Origin: CAYNRA01 sp046293395
Lineage (GTDB): Bacteria; Bacteroidota; Bacteroidia; Cytophagales; Spirosomataceae
Assembly: GCA_046293395.1 (NCBI GenBank)
Contig: JBKBOU010000001.1
Span: 1,381,742 to 1,445,741 of the forward strand
Direction of reading: 5' to 3'
Length of the DNA: 64,000 bases
Below, piece by piece: positions 17,737-27,400 of this stretch. The notes under the pieces are model-generated. The model saw only the letters and a list, made by a program, of their open reading frames with translations, did no database searches and was not told where the DNA came from. Both the position numbers and the translations under genes were made by a program. Each line of letters opens with the position of its first letter. The stretch's first letter is position 1.

Positions 17737-18405
17737 TTAACTCCTCAAAAAATCAAGCGGATTCAAACAAATGGTTTGGTAAAAGGCAACCTCTTTTTGC
17801 GCACAAACACCAGGAAAATCTCCCCAATTGCCAAGCATATCTGTCATGACTTGGAAATGTAAATGCGGTGGCCAATCGCCGTTTTCAGGAAAATCTCCTA
17901 CCCAAGCGATGACATCTCCTCGTTTTATTTGTTTTCCAACGGTTAAATCGGTCAAAGAAGATAGACTCAAATGGCCGTACAAGGTATATAATGTAGGATA
18001 AAATGTGGGCAGATGAGGTAGTTTTTCATCAAACGAATGTTCCAAGATAATCGTTGGCCCGTAATCTCCGAAGTGGTCATTGAACTGAAACGAATGAACG
18101 ACGCCATCAAAGGGTGCGAAAATGGGCGTCAGGGCTTCTACCCAAACATCTGTACCCAAATGTACACTTCGCGCTTCCTCTAAAGCTTGAAAATGGGAAC
18201 TTCTACGGTAAATAACCCGATTCTCAAAATATCCACCAATGCCTACTTTTTTTCCAATACGGGATAAAGCTGCTTGGAGATGTCCATGAAAAGCAGCAGT
18301 ATTTGTCAAGTCCACCTCAGACCAATACGGATTCGCTTCGGTAAAATCGAGCGATGCACAAGTTGTCTCGTCTAAAGGAAATGAAAATAAGGGATGTGCA
18401 GTCAT
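17737..18405 (-). CDS. M23-type metallopeptidase-domain protein
   Basis: The 222-residue protein has the M23 (LytM) zinc signature: HLGTDVW supplies the first His and Asp, YGHLS the middle motif, and PPHLHFQ the final HxH. The order and spacing fit peptidoglycan endopeptidases. However, there is no signal peptide (it begins MTAHPLFSFPLDE), so the protein looks cytoplasmic and may act on something else. It starts directly next to the stop codon of lptB with no gap, so both come from one transcript. The function of this cytoplasmic M23 group is unknown to me. Confidence 0.8.
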   Translation of the reverse strand: MTAHPLFSFPLDETTCASLDFTEANPYWSEVDLTNTAAFHGHLQAALSRIGKKVGIGGYFENRVIYRRSSHFQALEEARSVHLGTDVWVEALTPIFAPFDGVVHSFQFNDHFGDYGPTIILEHSFDEKLPHLPTFYPTLYTLYGHLSLSSLTDLTVGKQIKRGDVIAWVGDFPENGDWPPHLHFQVMTDMLGNWGDFPGVCAQKEVAFYQTICLNPLDFLRS

Positions 18406-19143
18406 TTATATTTTTCTTTTCAGTTCAAAATGTTTGCCCAGATAGACGCGCCGCACCATTTCATCCTCGGCGAGTTCCTCGGCAGTTCCTTGTTTCAAGA
18501 TTTTCCCTTCAAACAAAAGATATGCCCTATCCGTAATCGAAAGCGTCTCGTTTACGTTGTGATCTGTGATTAATATACCAATATTTCGGTGTTTTAATTT
18601 AGCGACGATTCCTTGAATTTCCTCCACGGCAATAGGATCCACGCCAGCGAAAGGTTCATCTAGTAGAATAAATTTAGGGTCAACAGCCAAAGCACGCGCG
18701 ATTTCTGTTCGTCGGCGTTCTCCACCAGATAAGACAATTCCTTTGTTTTTACGTACGTGCGTCAACGAAAACTCTTCCAACAAAGACTCCATTTTTTCTT
18801 TTCGCTCTGCCTTTGTCATCTCTTTTTTTGCGATTTCCAGAACACCTAGAATATTATCCTGTACGGATAAATCTCGAAATACGGATGCCTCTTGCGCCAG
18901 ATAACCGATACCTAATTGGGCACGTTTGTACATGGGGAGTGCTGTAATATCTAGCTCGTCAAGGAGAACACGCCCAGCATTGGGTTTTACCAAGCCAACA
19001 GCCATGTAAAAAGAAGTTGTTTTGCCTGCGCCATTAGGGCCGAGTAATCCTACAATTTCACCCTGCCCCACTTGGTAGCTTACATGGTCATTTACAAGGC
19101 GTTCGCCGTATTTTTTCACCAAATCTTCTGTCCGTAATATCAT
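18406..19143 (-). CDS. lptB: LPS export ABC transporter ATP-binding protein LptB
   Basis: The 245-residue ATPase drives lipopolysaccharide transport from the inner to the outer membrane together with LptFG. Walker A is GPNGAGKTT (35-43), the signature is LSGGERRR and Walker B is FILLDEPFAGVDP. The sequence GYLAQEASVFRDLSV and the Q-loop region are those of LptB rather than of general importers. LptF/G are not in the window, which is usual in this phylum. It is first in a two-gene leftward operon with the M23-like protein. Confidence 0.93.
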   Translation of the reverse strand: MILRTEDLVKKYGERLVNDHVSYQVGQGEIVGLLGPNGAGKTTSFYMAVGLVKPNAGRVLLDELDITALPMYKRAQLGIGYLAQEASVFRDLSVQDNILGVLEIAKKEMTKAERKEKMESLLEEFSLTHVRKNKGIVLSGGERRRTEIARALAVDPKFILLDEPFAGVDPIAVEEIQGIVAKLKHRNIGILITDHNVNETLSITDRAYLLFEGKILKQGTAEELAEDEMVRRVYLGKHFELKRKI

Positions 19144-19184
19144 TATGTGATGGAATTAGAAAAGTCATCGACTAGATTATCGGA

Positions 19185-19192
19185 CAAAGGTA
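19185..19192 (-). promoter_or_regulatory. Candidate -7 element for lptB
   Basis: On the minus strand this reads TACCTTTG, a full TAnnTTTG match, about 42 bases before the lptB ATG. A matching -33 element at the usual spacing is not obvious. Confidence 0.4.
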
Positions 19193-19285
19193 CAAACAAA
19201 TCGTGGCTCAAGCAGCAAGACAAATCAAAGGATACAAAAAAGGAAAATTTAAAATGACAAAGATGTAGAGATATATGTATTTTAG

Positions 19286-19293
19286 TATTTTTG
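19286..19293 (+). promoter_or_regulatory. Candidate -7 element for upp
   Basis: TATTTTTG matches TAnnTTTG and lies 42 bases before the upp ATG, giving a leader of roughly 35 bases. The -33 element is not clear. Confidence 0.35.
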
Positions 19294-19335
19294 GCAATGA
19301 TTCTTTTTTAATCACTCCAAAAAGTACCTTATTCT

Positions 19336-19980
19336 ATGGTCATTTTAGCAGAAAACAACTCCATTGCCTTGCATTTCCTCAACGAATTGCGAGACCAAGA
19401 AATTCAGAAAGACGCCCTCCGTTTTCGCCAGAATTTGGAGCGATTGGGACAAATATTTGCCTATGAAATCTCGAAGCAGCTTTCTTATCATTCTGTACAA
19501 GTGGAGAGTCCTTTGGGCAGTAAAAAATCAAGTGAATTGAGCCAACAACCTGTTTTGGTAGCGATTTTACGCGCAGGATTACCTTTACACCAAGGAATGC
19601 TTCATTTTTTTGACCGTGCTGAAAACGCCTTTATCGGTGCTTATCGTGGGAAACACGATGCCAAAGATAATTTTGAAATCGAGATGGACTACATCACCTC
19701 ACCGGATATTCAAGGAAAACCACTTATCATTTGCGACCCTATGCTTGCCACCGGGAAGTCCGTAGAAATGGCATATCATGCCTTGTTAAGATACGGTATT
19801 CCTCAAAAAACATTCATCGTCTCTGCCATTGCAAGCGCAAGAGGCTGCCGCTATATTCAAGCCCGAATGCCTGAATGTCGGCTGTGGGTTGGTGATGTTG
19901 ACGACGAACTGAACAGCAAATCCTATATTGTGCCTGGCTTGGGAGATGCCGGCGACCTCGCTTACGGAGATAAAATATAA
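19336..19980 (+). CDS. upp: Uracil phosphoribosyltransferase
   Basis: The 214-residue enzyme salvages uracil to UMP using PRPP. The PRPP-binding loop IICDPMLATGKS is complete, and ILRAGLPLHQGM, the SAIASARG segment and the C-terminal YIVPGLGDAGD motif are characteristic. Length is normal. An MFS transporter gene follows after 29 bp in the same direction and may be in the same transcript; whether that transporter carries a nucleobase cannot be told from the sequence. Confidence 0.95.
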   Translation: MVILAENNSIALHFLNELRDQEIQKDALRFRQNLERLGQIFAYEISKQLSYHSVQVESPLGSKKSSELSQQPVLVAILRAGLPLHQGMLHFFDRAENAFIGAYRGKHDAKDNFEIEMDYITSPDIQGKPLIICDPMLATGKSVEMAYHALLRYGIPQKTFIVSAIASARGCRYIQARMPECRLWVGDVDDELNSKSYIVPGLGDAGDLAYGDKI

Positions 19981-20009
19981 TATTCATTTACCCTACCTAA
20001 ACAAAACCA

Positions 20010-21278
20010 ATGAAAGAAAAAACAGACCTTCAACACTTACTCAGTTTACCCGTCATTATTGCTGCCTTAGGCTATTTTGTAGATATTTATGACCTCCAAC
20101 TTTTTGGAATTGTCCGGATTCCAAGTCTGGAAAGTTTGGGGCTTTCCAAAGAAGAAGTCGATAGTATCGGTGCTGTTATTCTCAACTACCAAATGACTGG
20201 ATTGCTGCTAGGCGGTATTCTTTGGGGAATTTTGGGAGATAAAAGAGGACGACTTTCCGTACTTTTTGGGTCAATCATTACGTATTCTTTGGCAAATATT
20301 TTGTGTGGACTCATCCCACAAATCGAGTTTATGTCGCAAACAGAAGCCTATAAATGGCTACGTTTTATTGCAGGAATTGGCTTAGCTGGCGAGCTGGGAG
20401 CCGGTATCACGTTGGTTTCAGAGGCACTACCAACCCGTCTTCGTGCCATCGGCACTTCTTTGGTAGCTGGCGTTGGACTGCTGGGCGCCGTGGTAGGTAC
20501 GTTTACTGTCCGGTTATCTGGTGACTGGACTATCGCTTATTTTATCGGAGGTGGAATGGGATTTCTATTGCTTTTTCTACGTGTAGGTGTCTTAGAATCA
20601 GGCATGTATAAACAAGTAGCCAAACAAGCCACGATACAAAAAGGCAACTTCTTTGCATTTTTTACCCAAAGAGAGCGATTCGTTCGGTATCTCAAATGCA
20701 TCGGTATTGGTTTACCAACTTGGTATTGCATCGGTATATTGGCATACATGAGCAATCAATTTGGGGAAGCTCTGGGTATTCCAGAAAAAGTAGAGCCCGG
20801 CCTAGCTATCATGTGGGCATACATCGGAATTTCAGCGGGCGATTTGGCAAGTGGGCTTATTAGCCATCAACTGGCATCTCGTAAAAAAGCTATTTTAGGA
20901 ATGATGTCTTTTGCCCTGGTTGGAGTCGTAATTTATTTATTTGCAGGTATAAAATCAGCAAATATGCTGTATGCAATTTGTTGTTGGTTGGGTTTAGGTA
21001 CAGGTTATTGGGCGATGTTCGTCACGGTTGGCGCAGAACAATTCGGCACCAATTTACGCGCAACGGCAGCTACCACCATACCCAATATGGTGCGTGGCGC
21101 GGTGGTTCCGATGAGCCAATTGTTCACGTATCTAAAACTAGGAGCGCTTGGTTTTGCCCCATTAACAGTCATTTTATCTGCGGCAATTGTAGGCGTTATT
21201 GCCTTTGGAATTGGGTTCTATTCGACTTGGACAATAGAGGAAAGTCACGGACGAAATCTTGATTTTATCGAGGAATAA
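20010..21278 (+). CDS. MFS transporter, sugar/acid-porter-like
   Basis: The 422-residue protein has about 12 membrane segments. The loop after helix 2 reads GILGDKRGR, the MFS signature, and the helix-4/5 region GELGAGITLVSEALPTRLRAIGT contains the SE.LPTR.R motif of sugar-porter and aromatic-acid-porter branches. It lies 29 bp after upp and is followed by a terminator, so the two genes form a unit. Substrate unknown. Confidence 0.85.
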   Translation: MKEKTDLQHLLSLPVIIAALGYFVDIYDLQLFGIVRIPSLESLGLSKEEVDSIGAVILNYQMTGLLLGGILWGILGDKRGRLSVLFGSIITYSLANILCGLIPQIEFMSQTEAYKWLRFIAGIGLAGELGAGITLVSEALPTRLRAIGTSLVAGVGLLGAVVGTFTVRLSGDWTIAYFIGGGMGFLLLFLRVGVLESGMYKQVAKQATIQKGNFFAFFTQRERFVRYLKCIGIGLPTWYCIGILAYMSNQFGEALGIPEKVEPGLAIMWAYIGISAGDLASGLISHQLASRKKAILGMMSFALVGVVIYLFAGIKSANMLYAICCWLGLGTGYWAMFVTVGAEQFGTNLRATAATTIPNMVRGAVVPMSQLFTYLKLGALGFAPLTVILSAAIVGVIAFGIGFYSTWTIEESHGRNLDFIEE

Positions 21279-21303
21279 TACATTTATACAGGTAATTAAA
21301 TAA

Positions 21304-21330
21304 AAAAACTACCCAAATTGGGTAGTTTTT
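21304..21330 (+). terminator. Terminator after the MFS gene
   Basis: ACTACCC (21308-21314) pairs with GGGTAGT (21320-21326) between A and T runs, so it works in both directions. A second small hairpin, GCCTT-CAAGG-AAGGC (21332-21346), follows directly. Confidence 0.85.
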
Positions 21331-21373
21331 GGCCTTCAAGGAAGGCTTCAGCCTAGTTTAGGTAGGTTCTTTA

Positions 21374-22642
21374 TTAGTTAAATATGCGCTCATCAGAAGG
21401 ACGCCACTTGAATTCTCTACTTGCAAAATAAATAGAAACAAACAGCGCAAAAAGTAAATAGATACGAATCCCCAAGACAAACCAAGTGGTCGTATCACCA
21501 AACCAACTCGACATCTGCCAAAGTAAAACAAAACCAAATAATGTATGCATGGCTTGAAAAAATACAGCCCATGGATTTTTATCCATTAATTCCGTATATG
21601 CGTAAATTCCTATGAACAGAAAGGCACCATTCGTAAAAATATCAGAAAGTGTATATTGACCAATTCGACTAAAAAAGTGAATCATCAAAGCCAGGGTAAA
21701 AAAGAACTGCATCCAACTCCAAGTAATTAATTTGGTTGAACTAGACGGGTTATATTTTACGTACTGATGCGGATTCTCAATTTTAGGAACCGGAAAACGC
21801 GCTTCCATGTCGGCAGGTCTCCAACCAGTTGGTTTAAACCAAATAAGCAGTTTGTCTTTCCAAGAACGTGTGTAAATCGCGTCTTTTATTAATAAAAACA
21901 AGTGTTGAAAATTTATCTTGAATGGGTTCCATGTACGAACAGGGCGGGTAATCCCGTAAACGGGCGGAATAGCAGGGTCTTCTTCCTTAAATGTTCCGAA
22001 GAGTTTATCCCAAATAATAAAGATTTGGCTATGATTTTTATCTAAATATTCAGGGTTAATGGCGTGATGTACACGGTGGTGCGAAGGCGTAACGAGGATT
22101 TTCTCAAGAAAACCCATTCGATTGATATAGGTGGTATGGTACCAAAACTGAGCAAACAAATGAATGGGGGCGACAATTGCAATGACTTTCGAGTCTATAC
22201 CCAAAAGAGCTGCGGGAAGAAGGAAAAAAGTAAATAAATTAACAAAAGAAGAGATACTCTGCCGGAGCGCACACGCTAGATTAAATTCCTCGCTGCTGTG
22301 GTGTACAGCGTGTTTATTCCAGAAAAAATTGACTTGATGGCTAAGGCGATGTACCCAATACCCTGCGAAATCCAACGCGACAAACGCAACAAGATATACC
22401 CAAACAGTGGACTCAATCCGAACAACTGCCGTGTGCGAAACCAACCAATCGTACGACATAATAGACACGCTTATACCGAGTACATCTTTGATGACGTTGG
22501 TGAACCCGGAACTCAGACTTGCAATGGTATCCATCGGTTTGAAAGACTCTTTCCTCCAAAAATAACCGTAGATTTTTTCAATCATAACCAACCCGAAAAA
22601 AGCTGGCATGGCCATAATTAGAATACTTGCGTAGGTTTCCAT
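21374..22642 (-). CDS. Fatty acid hydroxylase / sterol desaturase family membrane protein
   Basis: The 422-residue membrane protein has the histidine boxes of di-iron fatty-acid hydroxylases: His98-x3-His102, His111-xx-His114-His115 and His188-His189-xx-His192-His193. About eight membrane segments surround them; the C-terminal ~120 residues form an extra group of helices found in alkylglycerol-monooxygenase-like members. Such enzymes hydroxylate or desaturate lipids in the membrane. Substrate candidates are ether lipids, sterol-like lipids or carotenoids; nothing nearby decides. It is a single gene. Confidence 0.85.
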   Translation of the reverse strand: METYASILIMAMPAFFGLVMIEKIYGYFWRKESFKPMDTIASLSSGFTNVIKDVLGISVSIMSYDWLVSHTAVVRIESTVWVYLVAFVALDFAGYWVHRLSHQVNFFWNKHAVHHSSEEFNLACALRQSISSFVNLFTFFLLPAALLGIDSKVIAIVAPIHLFAQFWYHTTYINRMGFLEKILVTPSHHRVHHAINPEYLDKNHSQIFIIWDKLFGTFKEEDPAIPPVYGITRPVRTWNPFKINFQHLFLLIKDAIYTRSWKDKLLIWFKPTGWRPADMEARFPVPKIENPHQYVKYNPSSSTKLITWSWMQFFFTLALMIHFFSRIGQYTLSDIFTNGAFLFIGIYAYTELMDKNPWAVFFQAMHTLFGFVLLWQMSSWFGDTTTWFVLGIRIYLLFALFVSIYFASREFKWRPSDERIFN

Positions 22643-22783
22643 CTTCTTTCTTTTTCTGAAGTATAATTGTAAAAATGCCCAACAAAAGTAGAAAGGTTTT
22701 CTATTTATTAAAATAATTTATAGAAAAAATTGACTATTTTAAAGAATACCAATCCATCAAATCACCAAAATTGCTCATAAAAT

Positions 22784-22825
22784 AAAAGCCACGCTACCAA
22801 ATAGTTTTTGGCAACGCGGCTTTTA
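22784..22825 (-). terminator. Leftward terminator after nadB
   Basis: The arms at 22784-22798 and 22807-22821 match perfectly only if G-U pairs are allowed. Those wobbles form in the minus-strand RNA but become A-C mismatches in the plus-strand RNA, so the hairpin is directional and belongs to nadB, ending about 100 bp upstream of it. Confidence 0.8.
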
Positions 22826-22925
22826 TCTCGGAATATTTTCTGTTTTTGATGGGATTTAATTGACAAAAAACACATTTTCAAAAGAATATTTTGTCAACTC
22901 TTTCCTCAGAATATCTTTCTATTAT

Positions 22926-24539
22926 TTACCCAATAATAGAGTTTTGCGGTTTCCCACCTAGTTTATACGGATAGTCCGTGGTATAATGCAAACCTCGGCT
23001 TTCCTTACGTTGCATGGCACACCGGATAACCAAATCTGCGCAAAGAATCAAGTTTCGTACTTCACACAGCTTAACAGATAGCTTCGTTTTTTTATAAAAT
23101 TCTTCCGTTTCTTCTTTCAAAAGCTGAACCCGTCTGTAAGCTCGCTCAAGTCGGAAATCACTTCGTACAATTCCGACATAATCAGACATCGTTTTTTGAA
23201 GCTCCCGCAGGTTGTGTGTCACCAAAACTTCTTCGTTTGACTGCAACGTACCGAACTCATCCCAATCGGGGATATTTTCTTGAAAATAAAGAGATTCTAC
23301 TTCTTGAAGCGCTTTTTCCGCGATTCGATGCCCAAAAACGGCTGCTTCCAACAAAGAATTAGAAGCGAGTCGATTTGCGCCATGCAAGCCTGTGGAGGTA
23401 CATTCACCACAAGCATATAACCGTTGAATACTGGAGCGACCAAATTCATCTACCAGAATGCCACCACATAAATAATGTGCAGCAGGCGTAACCGGAATTT
23501 GTTCTTTCGTGATATCAATGCCAACGCTTATACATTTTTCATAGATTGTCGGAAAGTGTTCGAGAATATGTTCTTTGGATCGGTGCGTAATATCTAGGAA
23601 AACGTGCGGTTCTCCCCATTTTTTCATTTCAGCATCGATGGAACGCGCTACAATATCACGAGGGGCAAGCGAGCCCCGTTCGTCGTAATCATACATAAAT
23701 TCACGTCCTTTTTTATCGCGTAAAACACCTCCTTCGCCACGTACAGCCTCCGTAATCAAGAAACTAGGATATTCATCCGGATTATACAAAGACGTCGGGT
23801 GAAACTGCATCATTTCCATGTCACGTACTTTCCCTTTGGCGCGGTACGTCATGGCAATTCCATCACCAGTTGCAATAACAGGGTTGGTGGTAGAGGAATA
23901 AATATGTCCGGCACCACCCGTAGCCATGAGTGTTACTTTGGATAAAATAGTTTCCACTTTTTGCGTGTGTATATTGAGGGCATAGACGCCAAAACACGTA
24001 ATGTCGTTGGTTTCACGCGTGACTTCAACCCCCAAATGGTGTTGTGTGATGAGTTCTACGGCAAAATAATGCGTGAGGAGCGTGATGTTCGGATTTTGAT
24101 GCACTTGTTCTAACAGGGCGCGTTCAATTTCTTTTCCGGTTACATCTTTGTAATGAAGAATACGATTTTCGGAATGCCCACCTTCCCGAACGAGATTGTA
24201 TTCTCCGTCATCTTGGCGGTCAAATTGTGTGCCGTAGGCAATTAACTCCTTGATTCTATCAGGGCCTTCTGTCACGACAATCTCAACGATTTTACGGTCA
24301 CAGAGACCATCGCCCGCCACCAATGTATCTTGAATATGTTTATCAAAACTATCGGTTTCAGGGTCAAAGACAGCCGCAATGCCTCCTTGTGCGTACTTGG
24401 TATTTGTTTCGTCGGCGGTTACTTTTGTTAAAATCAATACATGCCCTTTTTGTGCTGCTTTGAGTGCAAAACTCAAGCCGGCAATTCCAGAACCAATGAC
24501 CAAAAAATCAGTTTTTTGCATAATGAACGGTGGATTCAA
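22926..24539 (-). CDS. nadB: L-aspartate oxidase
   Basis: The 537-residue flavoenzyme oxidises L-aspartate to iminoaspartate, the first step of de novo NAD synthesis. The FAD fold starts with VIGSGIAGLSFALKA; the succinate-dehydrogenase-like active-site segments MEMMQFHPTSLY, RGEGGVLRDKKGREFM and PRDIVARSID are present, as are CGECTSTGLHGANRLASNSLLE and a C-terminal helical domain. Two starts are possible, 24539 (MNPPFIMQKTD) or 24521 (MQKTD); the second is closer to family norms. nadA and nadC are not in the window. Confidence 0.95.
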   Translation of the reverse strand: MNPPFIMQKTDFLVIGSGIAGLSFALKAAQKGHVLILTKVTADETNTKYAQGGIAAVFDPETDSFDKHIQDTLVAGDGLCDRKIVEIVVTEGPDRIKELIAYGTQFDRQDDGEYNLVREGGHSENRILHYKDVTGKEIERALLEQVHQNPNITLLTHYFAVELITQHHLGVEVTRETNDITCFGVYALNIHTQKVETILSKVTLMATGGAGHIYSSTTNPVIATGDGIAMTYRAKGKVRDMEMMQFHPTSLYNPDEYPSFLITEAVRGEGGVLRDKKGREFMYDYDERGSLAPRDIVARSIDAEMKKWGEPHVFLDITHRSKEHILEHFPTIYEKCISVGIDITKEQIPVTPAAHYLCGGILVDEFGRSSIQRLYACGECTSTGLHGANRLASNSLLEAAVFGHRIAEKALQEVESLYFQENIPDWDEFGTLQSNEEVLVTHNLRELQKTMSDYVGIVRSDFRLERAYRRVQLLKEETEEFYKKTKLSVKLCEVRNLILCADLVIRCAMQRKESRGLHYTTDYPYKLGGKPQNSIIG

Positions 24540-24675
24540 AATAATTAATAAAACCTATATCTAGGATATCCTCACTTATTAAATCAGATAAGTGACTTTC
24601 CTGTTTACGACAAAAGATACTTTCAAGAAAGCGACTACAAAAAAGGATACAGAGAAACGAATGCATAGATATGGA

Positions 24676-24901
24676 TTATGCGGTTCTACTTGTGGTATTT
24701 TTCAAAGATAAAATTGATTCTGACCTAGCTAAACCGACTTTTTTAAGATAAGTACCATTTTTTTTTCTAACTTCGTTTCCTATTTTTTGTAAAGATGATG
24801 TGCACAAATTTACACTTTCTTTCGTGTTCTCAGGAAGTTTTTTCGAGGAGCTCCATCCAAACAAAAAGTAGAAGCAAAAAACAAAGAATTAACTGTTTCA
24901 T
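24676..24901 (-). pseudogene. Possible frameshifted small secreted-protein gene
   Basis: Within the ~500-bp gap between nadB and recQ, an ATG at 24901 opens a signal-peptide-like sequence (MKQLILCFLLLLF) that soon reaches a stop. A one-base shift in the T/G-rich tract near 24862 joins it to an open frame of ~60 polar, Ser/Lys-rich residues (SSSKKLPENTKESV...) ending at 24676. The join gives a plausible small exported protein of ~75 residues. The evidence is only the fit of the two halves; chance cannot be excluded. The rest of the gap (24540-25042) is AT-rich and shows nothing else. Confidence 0.25.
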
Positions 24902-25042
24902 TATCAACAAATAACAAAAAAATCATACTGAAATTACTGATTTTTTTGGGATATAATGACAGAGATTTTTGTACATTAGCATACAACATAACCACGATAC
25001 ATTCTTAATCAGCTGTTAGATTTCTAACAAAACAAACCGTTT

Positions 25043-27343
25043 ATGCCGACAACCGCGATAGAGCAACTAGCCAAGGATAAGCTCAAAGAGATTTTTGGGT
25101 TTGATAATTTTAGAGGTAATCAAGAAGTTATCATCAAGAGTGTTCTTGATCGTAAAAACACGTTTGTGATTATGCCCACTGGCGCAGGAAAATCATTGTG
25201 CTACCAGCTTCCTGCCATTGTTCAAGAAGGAACTGCCGTTGTGATTTCTCCCTTGATTGCCCTCATGAAAAATCAGGTAGATCAAATGACCGCCTTCGGA
25301 ATTAACGCGCAGTTCTTAAATTCTACGCTTAATAAATCCGAAATTACGAAGGTAAAAAATGACGTATTGAGTGGCACTTGTAAATTACTTTACATTGCAC
25401 CAGAATCATTGAACAAGGTCGAAAACCTCGACTTTATGAAAAAGGCAACGATTTCGTTCGTAGCTGTTGATGAAGCGCATTGTATTTCCGAATGGGGACA
25501 CGATTTCCGGCCTGAATACCGCCGCATTCGGAGTATTATCGAAAGTATCAATCCGGAACTTCCTATTGTAGCCCTCACAGCTACTGCAACACCGAAAGTT
25601 CAGCAGGATATTCAACGAAATTTGAACATGGACGACTCTGTTGTCTATAAATCGTCTTTCAATCGCAAAAACTTATACTACGAAATTCGGCCTAAAACCA
25701 ACGCTAAAAAGCAACTTATCCGGTATGTCGCCAATAATAAAGGTAAGTCTGGAATCATTTATTGCTTGAGCCGAAAAAAGGTAGAGGAAATTGCCGAGCT
25801 TCTCAATGTAAACGGCATTAAGGCTCTTCCCTACCATGCAGGACTCGAAAGCGACCAACGCATGAAAAATCAAGATGCCTTCTTGAACGAAGAATGTAGC
25901 GTGATTGTCGCTACCATCGCTTTTGGAATGGGCATTGATAAACCGGATGTTCGCTTCGTGATTCACTATGACGCACCCAAGTCATTGGAAGGATATTACC
26001 AAGAAACAGGACGCGCAGGACGCGACGGATTGGAAGGAAATTGCTTGATGTTTTACAGCTTTGATGACATCCTGAAACTCGAAAAATTCAATAAAGATAA
26101 AAACGTTTCTGAGCGAGATAATGCCAAGGCACTCTTGCTCGAAATGGTCGCTTACTCTAATCTTGGCATCTGCCGCCGCCGTCAATTACTCAGCTATTTT
26201 GGCGAGTTCATGGAAAAAGATTGTGGTTTCTGTGACAATTGCCTCAAGCCAACCAAGCGTATCAAAGTGGAAAAACAAGTTACGCTCGCACTTCAAGCTA
26301 TCTTGCAAACAGGTGAGCGTTTTACGGTTAATCACATTGCAGATGTCCTGACGGCTAGTAAATCCAATGCGTACATTGCCAGTTATCAACATGACCAACT
26401 CGATGTATATGGAAAAGGGCTGCAGTATTTCCAAGAGAGAAAGGAAGACGATGACAGTGAAGAGGACGATGAAACGCCCAAAACTCCACAAGCAGATTTA
26501 AACATCGACCAGAAAATTACGCTTGCAGACAAATGGGTATCTGTTATTCGTCAGCTGCTTGTTTTTGGGTTTCTGGAAAAAGATATTGAAAACTACGGTG
26601 TCGTTTATTTATCTGAAAAAGGAAAAAAATACCTTGATGACCCTTATCCTGTCGAACTTGCCGAAGACCATAACTACGAAAATACGGAAAGTAGCAAAGA
26701 CGACGAGATACAAAATGCGCCAGTAACATCCGGAAGCGGCGCTTACGACGTGGCATTAATGGAATTACTGAAATCTCTACGTAAAAAAATTGCGAAAGAG
26801 AAAAATGTTCCACCTTATGTCGTCTTCCAAGACCCATCTCTTGAAGAAATGGCGACCACGTATCCCACTTCAGCCCAAGATTTGGCACAAATCAATGGCG
26901 TCGGAATGGGGAAAGTTCAAAAATTCGGTAAACCCTTCCTCGAGTTGATTACCAAATATGTTGAAGACAACGAAATTGAAACAACACAGGATTTAGTAGT
27001 TAAGACAACCGTTAATAAGTCGAAAACCAAAATTTTTATCATCCAACAAATTGATAGAAAAGTAGATTTAGACGAAATCGCAGAGTCAAAATCCATGACT
27101 TTGGAAGAATTAATTCAAGAGATTGAACATATTTGTTACTCCGGTACAAAACTCAATTTGAATTATTATATCAACCAAATGATTGACCAAGATAAGCAGG
27201 CAGATATTTATGAATATTTCATGCGTGCTGACTCCGATAATATCAAACAAGCGATGGAGGAATTTGCAGATTACGAAGATGACATCACCGAAGAGGAAAT
27301 CCGGTTGATGCGTATCAAATTCTTATCTGAATTTGCTAATTAA
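25043..27343 (+). CDS. recQ: ATP-dependent DNA helicase RecQ
   Basis: The 766-residue 3'-5' helicase acts in recombination and replication-fork repair. Walker A is PTGAGKS (Lys50), the Walker B box is DEAH (143-146), and the aromatic-rich loop ISEWGHDFRPEY follows. The RQC zinc site has Cys377, Cys394, Cys397 and Cys400. A winged-helix part is interrupted by an acidic, charged insert (~470-490, rich in E and D), then come an HRDC domain (~570-650, with NGVGMGKVQKFG) and a C-terminal helix-turn-helix-like tail of ~100 residues, giving a protein longer than E. coli RecQ. That long form is usual in Bacteroidota. Single gene with a strong terminator. Confidence 0.95.
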   Translation: MPTTAIEQLAKDKLKEIFGFDNFRGNQEVIIKSVLDRKNTFVIMPTGAGKSLCYQLPAIVQEGTAVVISPLIALMKNQVDQMTAFGINAQFLNSTLNKSEITKVKNDVLSGTCKLLYIAPESLNKVENLDFMKKATISFVAVDEAHCISEWGHDFRPEYRRIRSIIESINPELPIVALTATATPKVQQDIQRNLNMDDSVVYKSSFNRKNLYYEIRPKTNAKKQLIRYVANNKGKSGIIYCLSRKKVEEIAELLNVNGIKALPYHAGLESDQRMKNQDAFLNEECSVIVATIAFGMGIDKPDVRFVIHYDAPKSLEGYYQETGRAGRDGLEGNCLMFYSFDDILKLEKFNKDKNVSERDNAKALLLEMVAYSNLGICRRRQLLSYFGEFMEKDCGFCDNCLKPTKRIKVEKQVTLALQAILQTGERFTVNHIADVLTASKSNAYIASYQHDQLDVYGKGLQYFQERKEDDDSEEDDETPKTPQADLNIDQKITLADKWVSVIRQLLVFGFLEKDIENYGVVYLSEKGKKYLDDPYPVELAEDHNYENTESSKDDEIQNAPVTSGSGAYDVALMELLKSLRKKIAKEKNVPPYVVFQDPSLEEMATTYPTSAQDLAQINGVGMGKVQKFGKPFLELITKYVEDNEIETTQDLVVKTTVNKSKTKIFIIQQIDRKVDLDEIAESKSMTLEELIQEIEHICYSGTKLNLNYYINQMIDQDKQADIYEYFMRADSDNIKQAMEEFADYEDDITEEEIRLMRIKFLSEFAN

Positions 27344-27364
27344 TGTCGCCTATTCCTTTCGCAC

Positions 27365-27400
27365 AAACGTCCTTATGTATCGCATGAGGACGTTTTTTTT
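27365..27400 (+). terminator. Bidirectional terminator between recQ and the GT9 gene
   Basis: A 13-bp stem (27365-27377 with 27383-27395, one G-T pair) and a TATCG loop are followed by eight T residues. Its right end touches the stop codon of the converging glycosyltransferase gene at 27399. Confidence 0.9.

Noticed and set aside
24810..24995. 61-residue frame on the minus strand upstream of recQ
   Set aside because: No start context and no protein-like pattern; it overlaps the better-fitting frames discussed under the possible small exported protein.
26186..26491. Antisense frames inside recQ
   Set aside because: Several minus-strand frames of 60-115 residues mirror the recQ coding sequence and have no independent support.
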